The notes under the pieces were generated by a model. The model was not told the origin of the DNA. It saw only the letters and a list, made by a program, of their open reading frames with translations, and made no database searches. This document shows, piece after piece, positions 55,979 to 63,509 of a stretch of DNA of 64,000 nucleotides (positions within the stretch are counted from its first letter, which is position 1; each line of letters begins with the position of its first letter). The position numbers and the translations under genes are program-made. This stretch comes from Lineus longissimus (taxonomy: Eukaryota; Nemertea; Pilidiophora; Heteronemertea; Lineidae): NCBI RefSeq assembly GCF_910592395.1, contig NC_088311.1, forward strand, positions 14,882,501-14,946,500, written 5' to 3'.

Positions 55979-57001
55979 ATGAACGGTGAGAGTGTGCAAG
56001 AAGCATATGCAAGGTACAAATATCCTTCTGCTTTAAAATTTTATAAAATCATGAAAAAGAAGGATCCTAGTATAAAATTTGATGACATTGATCAATTTGT
56101 AAAATCTCAGAAAAGCTATCAGCTTCACAAAAAGCAGTTCAATAAAATCCAAGGTCACATTATAGCTTATCGTGAAAATGCTCTTTGGTTCATGGATTTG
56201 TTGGACATGAGTAATTATTCAAGACAAAATAAAGGGTATAAATGGATTTTACTTGCTATTGATACATTTACAAGAAAAGCTTATGCTGAAGCATTAAAAA
56301 ATAAAACTAAGTTTGAAGTGAAAAATGGCTTTGAAAAAATTTATAATGATACTTCTAGTATTTCACTTATTATTACAGATTCAGGCAATGAATTTTTAAA
56401 CAAACCACTACAAGATTTATTTAAAGAATTAAACATTAGACATGGAACAGTGGATATTGGTGATCATCATGCATTAGGCTTAATTGATAGATTGAGTAGA
56501 ACTATTAAAGAAATGGTTTTCAAAGATTTCACAGAGAAAAATACAGTCAAATGGGTTGATCCTTTGCAAGATTACATTAGTGCATACAATGAAAGACCTC
56601 ATTCTGGCATTTTAGATTATAGTCCAAATGAAGCTAACCTTCATGCTACTGAATTAGTTAAATTAAATGCAGAAAAATATATGCCTGTTGTACACAAGTT
56701 TAACATTGGAGAATTAGTTAGAAAAAAATTGAAGAGACCACTATTTACAAAGGGTTACAAACAGATTTGGAGCAATAGAACGTACACTATCAAACATATT
56801 GAAGGTGTTCATGCTATCTTAAATAATGACGAAAGAATTAGACTTGATGCTTTGCAGCAAGTGCTAGCTACAATTGATGAAGAAGCTGATTCTTCTGAGG
56901 TTGAGAAAGCAGATAAAGAAGCTAAAATTGAGTCAACAATTAAACACAAAGAAGGACTTGATCAAGAAAACAGTGTTGACTCACGGTTGAGAAAGAAGTA
57001 A
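55979..57001 (+). CDS. Polinton retroviral-type integrase
   Basis: The 340-residue protein has the RNase H-like core with FMDLLDMSNYS (first Asp) and IITDSGNEF (second Asp). Thirty-five residues later, ALGLIDRLSR has Asp where most integrases have Glu. A C-terminal SH3-like/chromo-like segment (FNIGELVRKKL... YTIKHIEGV) follows, then a charged tail. It inserts the element and generates 6-bp duplications. It is one of three genes without ATG directly at TAAATG; AAAATAAA lies 10 bases upstream. The frame is intact, so the Asp change is probably a lineage feature. Confidence 0.85.
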   Translation: MNGESVQEAYARYKYPSALKFYKIMKKKDPSIKFDDIDQFVKSQKSYQLHKKQFNKIQGHIIAYRENALWFMDLLDMSNYSRQNKGYKWILLAIDTFTRKAYAEALKNKTKFEVKNGFEKIYNDTSSISLIITDSGNEFLNKPLQDLFKELNIRHGTVDIGDHHALGLIDRLSRTIKEMVFKDFTEKNTVKWVDPLQDYISAYNERPHSGILDYSPNEANLHATELVKLNAEKYMPVVHKFNIGELVRKKLKRPLFTKGYKQIWSNRTYTIKHIEGVHAILNNDERIRLDALQQVLATIDEEADSSEVEKADKEAKIESTIKHKEGLDQENSVDSRLRKK

Positions 57002-57137
57002 CATGTTTATAATGTAAAATCACACTATAAACAGCTTACTCAATTTGCAATGAAGGAAGTTCTTTCAGCTCTTTTGGCACATTTTTCCATCTTCTACGAG
57101 TGACCATATAGTCTAAATAAGTTCCAACGATAGCCCA

Positions 57138-57395
57138 TCATGTTTCTAATTTGGTGAAACTGTCATTCACTGATATCTCAAGTTGATCCACTTTAGTGTT
57201 GACTTTACTCGCTGTTATAACGTCTGCACCCCACGAACTGTTTTTAACCTTGAGGATCTCTTCTTTAATTTCAACTAGTACTTTGTCAATCTCATAATCC
57301 CACAAATTAAATCTATCTTTAACCTTGAGGATGTCTGCATTGAACTTGTCTTCCACATCTTGAATTTGATCAAAGTTATAATATAAATTACTCAT
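57138..57395 (-). CDS. Small coiled-coil protein
   Basis: This 85-residue acidic protein has heptad-like helices (DKFNADILKVKDRFNLWDYEIDKVLVEI) and no known family. It starts at AAAATAAATG on the minus strand, 32 bases from the divergent capsid start, which supports it as a real gene. Its function is unknown. Confidence 0.5.
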   Translation of the reverse strand: MSNLYYNFDQIQDVEDKFNADILKVKDRFNLWDYEIDKVLVEIKEEILKVKNSSWGADVITASKVNTKVDQLEISVNDSFTKLET

Positions 57396-57430
57396 TTATT
57401 TTAATTAAAAAATTTTACTATAAATAAATG
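57390..57430. promoter_or_regulatory. Divergent start region of capsid and small coiled-coil genes
   Basis: Only 32 bases separate two opposite ATGs. Each gene has AAATAAATG on its own strand (minus: AATTAAAATAAATG; plus: ACTATAAATAAATG). The plus-strand form TTTTACTATAAATAAATG recurs at 60950. Any promoters must be these A/T-rich motifs. Confidence 0.6.
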
Positions 57431-58642
57431 GACACATCGTTTGGTAAATATCTTGATCCTTATAGATCAAACAAAGTAGCCAAGGGGCTCAAAGCTAAAA
57501 GAAATTATGAAGTCATTACCAATAATCCTAATTCTGTGAATCCTGGAGAAACACTTTATGTGAAAATTCCTCAGCTTGAAAAAGGACAAGTGATTGTTCC
57601 TAAAAGTTTGAAACTTACATTTAAACTTTCGACTTCATCAAAAGCAAGTAATGCAGCCAATGCTGCAGCAGCTGGATTTGTGGCGAATGTAGGTCGAAAT
57701 ATTGTAGAAAGAATTACTACTAAATTGGGTGGAAAAACAATGAGTGAAGTGGACAAATCTTACATCTATACTACGTTCAAGGACTTTTGGTTGACAGACA
57801 AGCAGAGGAAAAATCGTGTTCAGCAAGGTATTGACAAGGAGCAACGAAAAGATGCACTTAAAACAGCATTTGGTGACAGATATTGTATTCCTATTGAGTC
57901 AGAACTGTTTGATGATCATCTACCTTTTTACCCATCAGCTATTTTAGAATCCATTGAATATAACATCAAATTCAATGATGCAAAATATGTGGTGACAGGC
58001 ACTGCATCATCAAAAACATATGCTGTGAAAGATATTCAACTTGAGTATGAAACAGTCTTTTCCACAGAACTTAGTGAGGAAATCGAAGCAATTTATGCTG
58101 ATACTAAATTTAGATATGAAGACGTGCATCTTTTGAGGACAGACTCCATTGGGAAGAATAAGCGCATGAATGTCAATGTAGATGTCAATCGTGCATCAAC
58201 AAAGGGTATTTTGATATTTTTCCAGAAAAATTACGCTGAGTATGATGCCGAAAATACAAGTTTTCAAAATCCAGAGATCACTAATGTGACCATTATTTCA
58301 GAAGGAATTTCTCACTGTATATACAAGTCAGGCATGAAAGCTTATAATCAATTTGATGAAGTCAAACGACTTTATATGTCAGAAGATCTTAAGCAAACTG
58401 AAGACTGCATGATGGATGTTGAGAAATTCTATGAAAATCATAAATATGCTCTGTGGATTTATCTAAGAAGTACAGAGGATAACTATTTACATGGATCTGG
58501 CACTGCCATGAGCAATATTAAACATGGTTTACAGCTTGAAATTACCAGAAGTACTGAAACAGAATATGACATGCTTGTCTATATTGTCGCTGATGGACTA
58601 GTAGGGCTTGAGAATAAACGCGTAAAGGGTATTGTGCACTAA
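57428..58642 (+). CDS. Polinton major capsid protein (F54H12.2-like)
   Basis: The 404-residue protein is homologous along its length to the Polinton-A capsid gene (3723-4979). Landmarks are GLKAKRNYEVITNNP near the N-terminus, YTTFKDFWLTD, and near the C-terminus LWIYLRSTEDNYLHGSG. Beta-rich sequence and size fit a capsid jelly-roll protein. It is followed after five bases by the packaging ATPase, the usual Polinton pairing. Start TATAAATAAATG. The frame is intact. Capsid identity is inferred from family knowledge and gene order. Confidence 0.75.
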   Translation: MDTSFGKYLDPYRSNKVAKGLKAKRNYEVITNNPNSVNPGETLYVKIPQLEKGQVIVPKSLKLTFKLSTSSKASNAANAAAAGFVANVGRNIVERITTKLGGKTMSEVDKSYIYTTFKDFWLTDKQRKNRVQQGIDKEQRKDALKTAFGDRYCIPIESELFDDHLPFYPSAILESIEYNIKFNDAKYVVTGTASSKTYAVKDIQLEYETVFSTELSEEIEAIYADTKFRYEDVHLLRTDSIGKNKRMNVNVDVNRASTKGILIFFQKNYAEYDAENTSFQNPEITNVTIISEGISHCIYKSGMKAYNQFDEVKRLYMSEDLKQTEDCMMDVEKFYENHKYALWIYLRSTEDNYLHGSGTAMSNIKHGLQLEITRSTETEYDMLVYIVADGLVGLENKRVKGIVH

Positions 58643-58647
58643 AATAA

Positions 58648-59259
58648 ATGAGTGAATTTTATTGTGATCCACCATTCAATATGTTAATCGTAGGCATGAC
58701 TGACTGTGGCAAGACCTACTTTATACTGGATTTACTCGAAAAAGAATTTCGTAAAAAATTTGATGATATTGTGCTATTTTGTCCTACGACTGACATGAAT
58801 AAAACTTACCAAGATAGAGCATGGATGACACAAGATAAAGGTGTCATTGTTTATCCTCCAAAATTAGTACTGACAGATTTAAACAGTTGTTTAGAAGATG
58901 CGATTGACAATTTAAAAAGTCAAGATCATCACACATTATTTATCATTGATGATTGTGCGAACCTCTGGGAATCAAAGAATAAGTGTACAAAATTGACTGA
59001 ACTAGCTTTCTCAGGAAGACATTATGGCATTTCTGTTTGGCTTTTGACTCAAAAATATAATGCAGTTGTAAAAGATTTTAGAGAAAATTGTAAACATATG
59101 GTGATTCACACCATGAATGATCAACTCTCTATGGATCAGATTTTTAAAGAAAATCGCTGTATTCCACAAAGCGAAAAAGACATTTTAATGGCACAGATTG
59201 ATGCAGGAAAGAAGCTTATACTGCGCAGAACGATGCCTTTTGATTATTTTTTATTGTAA
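58648..59259 (+). CDS. A32-like packaging ATPase
   Basis: The 203-residue protein has Walker A GMTDCGKTYF, Walker B LFIIDDCANLW and FSGRHYGISVWLL, shared with the Polinton-A copy. It packages element DNA into capsids. It starts five bases after the capsid stop, at AAAATAAATG, and is followed after four bases by the next gene. The frame is intact. Confidence 0.9.
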   Translation: MSEFYCDPPFNMLIVGMTDCGKTYFILDLLEKEFRKKFDDIVLFCPTTDMNKTYQDRAWMTQDKGVIVYPPKLVLTDLNSCLEDAIDNLKSQDHHTLFIIDDCANLWESKNKCTKLTELAFSGRHYGISVWLLTQKYNAVVKDFRENCKHMVIHTMNDQLSMDQIFKENRCIPQSEKDILMAQIDAGKKLILRRTMPFDYFLL

Positions 59260-59263
59260 ATAA

Positions 59264-59680
59264 ATGGAAACTAGTGTGGAAGAAGATTCTGTAGACACAA
59301 TGCGAAGTGAATTACTGTCACACTATCAATCAGGCTTACTCAGTAAACTAGGCATAAAATCATCTGAGGCTACGATTAAAAAAGCCTCACAAAAAAATTT
59401 AGAAAAATTATATAATGAGTATAAGATTAAATATAATACTCAGATTGCTGATGATTTAGTGTCTAACTTACTCTTCGGTTATACTCAAGCGGTAAAAATG
59501 GTATTTCCAAAGTTGGACCAAAAAAAATTACATGAAAAATTAAATGACAATGTCATCGTCAACCATGAAATTAAAAAACAACTGGGTCACTATATGAACC
59601 CCACACTTTTAGCAGCAGGTACTCTAATAGTCAATACAGCAGAAACTGCCATTGAAAAAAGTGAAGCAAAGGAGGCCTAA
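59264..59680 (+). CDS. 138-aa helical protein, unknown
   Basis: It is mostly charged helix (KKASQKNLEKLYNEYKIKY) with a weakly hydrophobic C-terminal helix (PTLLAAGTLIVNTAETAI). It starts at GTAAATAAATG four bases after the ATPase. I know no family. Position between ATPase and the VLTF3-like gene suggests a late virion protein. It ends at a 3' hairpin region (about 59685-59711). Confidence 0.55.
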   Translation: METSVEEDSVDTMRSELLSHYQSGLLSKLGIKSSEATIKKASQKNLEKLYNEYKIKYNTQIADDLVSNLLFGYTQAVKMVFPKLDQKKLHEKLNDNVIVNHEIKKQLGHYMNPTLLAAGTLIVNTAETAIEKSEAKEA

Positions 59681-59710
59681 AAATTTTATAGAGTCTAGAC
59701 TGTATAAAAT

Positions 59711-60406
59711 CTAAGGCCATTGTAATGTTTTAAAATCGTCATACACCTTTTCTAAAGAAGATGTGAGGACACTCGCAGCTGCAGCTGCTTGCTTGTCCAC
59801 TTTTTTCAACTCTTTTCTCATCTTTATAGTGATACTTGCTGGTGCTAAAAGATAGTGTTCATTTAATTTTCTCAAAATATGTTTGTTAAAAAAGAAGGAC
59901 TTTCTATTCAACTTGTCTTTATTCTTTTCAAATAGATCTTCTAACCTTTTCACATCTTTAGCAATGATATGATTGTCCACTTTCTTAAACAATGGTTCAT
60001 CTTGTGCAAATTCTTTAAATTTTTGAAATTTAGATATCACGTAGGTATGCGTTTTTTCCATACCATAGTGTGAGCCAGATATATAGGATCTTTGAATAGA
60101 ATTGGTCCACAAATATGGAGTCTCATTATATGGCCCAACAAAAGCATTGTCTATATCACCACAATCATTACACACGACTTCATTCTCTAATAGTGTACAA
60201 TCGGTTGAATAACAACCTTGACATATCCAATGATTACAATATAACATGACATATTTTCTAGCTATTTTAAGATGCTCTCGCAAATTATAGGGCACACATG
60301 ACATGTCATGTTGATAATGTCTTGCATCTTCTAATACATCAACCACTTTGTCATAAATTTCTTCAAAGTGGTCAAATCTAACATTTGGTTTTAATGTTAC
60401 AAACAT
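59711..60406 (-). CDS. Zinc-ribbon protein resembling late transcription factor VLTF3
   Basis: The 231-residue protein is one of few on the minus strand. Near residue 60 it has CQGC and CNDCGD pairs that would form a zinc ribbon. A Tyr/His-rich segment (RSYISGSHYGMEKTHTYVISKFQKFK) follows, then a C-terminal helical region (FFFNKHILRKLNEHYLL). This order matches VLTF3-like late transcription factors of poxviruses and other large DNA viruses. Such factors direct late-gene transcription from TAAAT elements. The similarity is by pattern only, so another zinc-ribbon protein is possible. TAAATAAAAC precedes its ATG. Confidence 0.5.
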   Translation of the reverse strand: MFVTLKPNVRFDHFEEIYDKVVDVLEDARHYQHDMSCVPYNLREHLKIARKYVMLYCNHWICQGCYSTDCTLLENEVVCNDCGDIDNAFVGPYNETPYLWTNSIQRSYISGSHYGMEKTHTYVISKFQKFKEFAQDEPLFKKVDNHIIAKDVKRLEDLFEKNKDKLNRKSFFFNKHILRKLNEHYLLAPASITIKMRKELKKVDKQAAAAASVLTSSLEKVYDDFKTLQWP

Positions 60407-60580
60407 GTTTTATTTATGACAACATAATTTTTATTAACTATCACCACATTTTAAATCATAATAATAGTCATAATAATAGTCGCTAATAGTCATAATAATA
60501 GTCGCTAATAGTCACTTTAATAGTCATAATAATAGTCACTTTAATAGTCGCTAATAGTCATAATATTTTTCATAAAATAA
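60407..60580. repeat. AATAGTC tandem repeats in a divergent intergenic region
   Basis: Units AATAGTCATAAT and AATAGTCGCT or AATAGTCACTTT alternate at about 60455-60562. They separate the minus-strand VLTF3-like gene from the plus-strand 60581 gene. They may be an origin or regulatory region, or simple slippage. Confidence 0.6.
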
Positions 60581-60865
60581 ATGAGTGAAGACACAACAAC
60601 TGACATTACAACAACTGAAAAGCCAAAGAATCCTAAGAGAGTTGAATGGGGTAAAAAATTAGGTCAATTGAATAAAGGGAAGAAAAAAAGTAAAACAGAG
60701 GATGACATTAAGCAACATTATTCTATACCTTATCCTTTACTAGTGATAGGTGGCATCACTTTAGCAGGTTTTGTTTGGTTCTATTCCAAGTCACCACCTT
60801 CTGTCAATATTGAAAAAAAATTACATGATGTTAAACCTAAACAAAAATCTGATTTAAGCTTATAA
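60581..60865 (+). CDS. 94-aa single-pass membrane protein
   Basis: A Thr-rich start, a basic stretch (GKKLGQLNKGKKKSK), then one hydrophobic segment (YPLLVIGGITLAGFVWFY) near residues 50-67 and a basic tail. The start is CATAAAATAAATG. Function unknown; likely a virion membrane component by position and type. Confidence 0.6.
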   Translation: MSEDTTTDITTTEKPKNPKRVEWGKKLGQLNKGKKKSKTEDDIKQHYSIPYPLLVIGGITLAGFVWFYSKSPPSVNIEKKLHDVKPKQKSDLSL

Positions 60866-60892
60866 ATTTTCAAAAAATTTTCTTCTTGGTCA

Positions 60893-60925
60893 ATATCATG
60901 ATGTGTCAAAAATGGCACATCATTT
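60893..60925. terminator. Hairpin after the 60581 gene
   Basis: GATGTGTCAAAAATGGCACATC forms an imperfect stem similar to the GTGCCATTTTTGGCAC hairpins elsewhere in the element. Confidence 0.4.
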
Positions 60926-60949
60926 TTCAAAAATTTTTACTATAAATAA

Positions 60950-61186
60950 ATGAGCACTGTGATCGACACTAAAAATATTGGAAACACCATTTACCATTCT
61001 GCAGTTTTAGCCGCACTTGTTGTGGGCTATGGCATGGCTGCTAAAAAGCTACTCAAGTCAAATATTGGCGACCCTAGTAAACCTGATATGATGGAAGCAG
61101 TAAAGCTCACTGGAGCGGTGTCACTTGCTATCATAACCAAAGGCTATTTGGAAAAGCAAGGACTGCCAAAGAATATTACTAATTAG
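60950..61186 (+). CDS. 78-aa two-helix membrane protein, conserved
   Basis: It is homologous to the 78-residue protein at 3373-3609 of Polinton-A. It has hydrophobic segments near residues 17-32 and 52-60, conserved SNIGDPSKPD and a GLPKNI C-terminus. The start is TACTATAAATAAATG, the same as at the capsid gene. It is probably a virion protein because it is kept in both elements. Confidence 0.7.
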   Translation: MSTVIDTKNIGNTIYHSAVLAALVVGYGMAAKKLLKSNIGDPSKPDMMEAVKLTGAVSLAIITKGYLEKQGLPKNITN

Positions 61187-61210
61187 CAAGGGAGCGACCC
61201 CTTAATGGCA

Positions 61211-61270
61211 ACAGAGCTACCAATTTGGTAGCTCTTGATTAATTTTAACTATGCCATTTTTGGCATAGTT
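61211..61270. terminator. Repeated hairpin pair after the 60950 gene
   Basis: GAGCTACC...GGTAGCTC and CTATGCCATTTTTGGCATAG repeat the pair found after the polymerase gene, including AATGGCAACAG nearby. Two different genes ending in the same hairpins argues for a common 3' signal. Confidence 0.5.
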
Positions 61271-61298
61271 AAATATTGACATTATTTTTTAAAAATAA

Positions 61299-61688
61299 AT
61301 GGCTGGTATGATTTTAACAACGATTTTTGGAGCAGTAGCTAATGCGACTGCTTTTGTTGGAGGTAATGCCATGTTTCACGCCTTTGATGCAAAAAATGCT
61401 GCAGAGGAGCGTAAAAGACATGATTTAGCAAATGAAAAATTACAAAAGGAATCAGCAACGTGGTCTCACAATAGAATTAAACATCTGGACTTCCTAGCTG
61501 AACAACGACAGAAAAAACATCAGGCACAGTCTGACATGATGGACATGAAAGATTCTATTCGCTATTATGACAGTTTGAATCCTAAGCCAACTTTAAACTA
61601 TAAACCTAGTGCTTCTCAGAAAAATTATGAACAAGCCTATATTGCAGGGAGTGTGATTGGATCAGCTGTTTTATCAAAATTTATTTAA
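61299..61688 (+). CDS. 129-aa membrane-associated protein, conserved
   Basis: It is homologous to 2067-2525. It has an MAGM start with a hydrophobic segment (about residues 4-24), then a helix with ERKRHDLANEKLQKESATW, then tyrosine-rich YYDSLNPKPTLNY and a weakly hydrophobic end. The start is AAAATAAATGG. Predicted minor virion protein; no enzymatic motif. Confidence 0.65.
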   Translation: MAGMILTTIFGAVANATAFVGGNAMFHAFDAKNAAEERKRHDLANEKLQKESATWSHNRIKHLDFLAEQRQKKHQAQSDMMDMKDSIRYYDSLNPKPTLNYKPSASQKNYEQAYIAGSVIGSAVLSKFI

Positions 61689-61693
61689 AATAA

Positions 61694-62077
61694 ATGGCTG
61701 AAGGTGGTGAAGACTTTGATATGGATTTTAAAAATCAAGGATATGAACCGGGTGAAGATGGTGAATGGGATGGATTTACGGAAAATCAACAGGCAGAGGA
61801 TTATCTAGAGAATAAGGAAGAGCAACGAAGAGAGGAAGATCAAGGAAGAAAGGAAAGACCTGGAAAACAAGATGTTCCAAAAGAAAATTTAGGAAACGTT
61901 GATATAGTTTATGATAAAAAAGATTTATTTTTAATTGACTATATGGAAAAAAATAAATTAAAATTAAAACCAAAAGTCAATATTGACACTGTGAAACAGA
62001 ATATGATAATTGATGACCGAGGTATTATGTGGTATAAATTAGTTAATGGGGATCGAATTAAAATATCTAAAAAATAA
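61694..62077 (+). CDS. Acidic protein, possibly the N-terminus of the 62046 protein
   Basis: The 127-residue frame starts AAAATAAATGG. It is acidic and charged (EDFDMDFKNQG, EEQRREEDQGRKER) and ends at 62077. The next frame (62046-63509) overlaps it by 32 bases and lacks the element's start motif. The two could be one protein split by a frameshift near 62060-62077, or linked by programmed frameshifting. No family recognised. Confidence 0.5.
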   Translation: MAEGGEDFDMDFKNQGYEPGEDGEWDGFTENQQAEDYLENKEEQRREEDQGRKERPGKQDVPKENLGNVDIVYDKKDLFLIDYMEKNKLKLKPKVNIDTVKQNMIIDDRGIMWYKLVNGDRIKISKK

Positions 62078-63509
62078 TTATGAGCCTTATGCTGCGAGCT
62101 CTATAAGTGGAAAAGGAAGTGGAGAATTTCATAAATTTTTTATGAAAGATGATGTGGGAGAAACTCCAATACGTGAAAATGTTAGAGAAGAAAACAAAGG
62201 TAGAAGGACATTGACTTACAAAGAAAACATCTGGAATCAAGTAGAGGAACAAGAAGAGATGGAAAAAGAAAGGATTAGTGACCAAATGGTAAAGGAATAT
62301 GGATTTAAACCTCGTGATCGAGAATTACTAAAGAAAGTCCTGGAAAGATCCGGTAGAGAATGGGTGATTAGAAGTAAAAAAGGATACATATTCTTTATTG
62401 TAAATGTAGCTGGTGATTTTTTTTATAGTGAAAATATTAAGAATGATGTGAAATTAAAAGAATTTATTTTAAGCAATGCTAAATATGTTGATGATGACAT
62501 GAACCCAGATGGTGATTTAGGTGAAAGATTGGGTCCAGATGGTCGATCTCGATCATCAAACATATATTCAGATAAACCTCCCGTTATTGTTGAAAATGAA
62601 TCAAATGTTGCAGAGGATGCACCTGAAGATATTGAACAAGAAACAAATCTTGACACAGGTGAATCAACGTTTGTTGATGTTGATCTTAATGCAGATGTAG
62701 ACAATCTTCAAACACACGTGTTTGATGAAACAGGCAAGCCTATAAAAACAAAGAATTCTAAGTTAGATGAAATCATTGACTACTTCAGACGTAAATGGAG
62801 AGCGATTAAAGAAAAATATAGGCAAGCACGTGACAGGATAAAAGATAAGATAACCAGATTGAGGCAAAGCGATGATATTGAAATGGAAAATTTGATTGAT
62901 CATGAAGAACAAAATTTAAGAGAGGCTGATGAAGCAGAATCTGATGATTTAAATTTACTTAAAGAGCGGTCAAGACCTACTTTTAGACAATTAGCTAACA
63001 ATTTTCGTGATACAGTCAATGATACAAGACTTTTTTTAAGAAACAGACTTGAAGCATTATTCAGATTGAAAGGCTTTAAACTTGCTACTATTGTAACTGC
63101 AGTGATTATATCATTGTCTGCCATTGGCAGCACTATAGGTTCTTTATTCAAAACAAGTGTTCCTTCTAAGTCAGTTAAACCTGATACACCTGGAAGACCT
63201 AATAGACCCAGCCAACCTATAAGACCCAGTATTCCTTCTAAGCCTAGTAAAATTACACAAGGTTTGATCAAATTTAAACAGTGGTTACTTTCTTTAGGCA
63301 AGAAAGCTTTACTCGCTTTGCCTGGCATTTTAGGCACTATTGTGTCTACTCTCTTGAAAGCAGTCGCTAATGTTGTAGGATTTTTAGCAGAGCATCTGAT
63401 TATTATGGTCGCAGTCACTATTTTAGTGATTATTCAAGTATTATCAACCAATATAGGCACCATTAAACAAAAAGCACATAAAATTTCTACTAAAATAAAT
63501 GAACGTTAG
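62046..63509 (+). CDS. 487-aa multi-domain membrane protein, unknown
   Basis: It has a globular region (about residues 80-165), a basic helix (YFRRKWRAIKEKYRQARDRIKDKI), a hydrophobic segment (LATIVTAVIISLSAIGSTIG), a Pro-rich repeat (RPNRPSQPIRPSIPSKPSK) and a long hydrophobic C-terminal region (HLIIMVAVTILVIIQVL). The architecture suits a virion membrane or spike-base protein. Its ATG lacks TAAATG and overlaps the previous gene, so the real start may be upstream in another frame. It overlaps the penton gene start by 11 bases. Confidence 0.55.
   Translation: MGIELKYLKNNYEPYAASSISGKGSGEFHKFFMKDDVGETPIRENVREENKGRRTLTYKENIWNQVEEQEEMEKERISDQMVKEYGFKPRDRELLKKVLERSGREWVIRSKKGYIFFIVNVAGDFFYSENIKNDVKLKEFILSNAKYVDDDMNPDGDLGERLGPDGRSRSSNIYSDKPPVIVENESNVAEDAPEDIEQETNLDTGESTFVDVDLNADVDNLQTHVFDETGKPIKTKNSKLDEIIDYFRRKWRAIKEKYRQARDRIKDKITRLRQSDDIEMENLIDHEEQNLREADEAESDDLNLLKERSRPTFRQLANNFRDTVNDTRLFLRNRLEALFRLKGFKLATIVTAVIISLSAIGSTIGSLFKTSVPSKSVKPDTPGRPNRPSQPIRPSIPSKPSKITQGLIKFKQWLLSLGKKALLALPGILGTIVSTLLKAVANVVGFLAEHLIIMVAVTILVIIQVLSTNIGTIKQKAHKISTKINER

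Noticed and set aside
62067-62285. Minus-strand ORFs in the last 2 kb (62067, 62423, 62900)
   Set aside because: They are antisense shadows of 62046-63509 with no start motif of this element.
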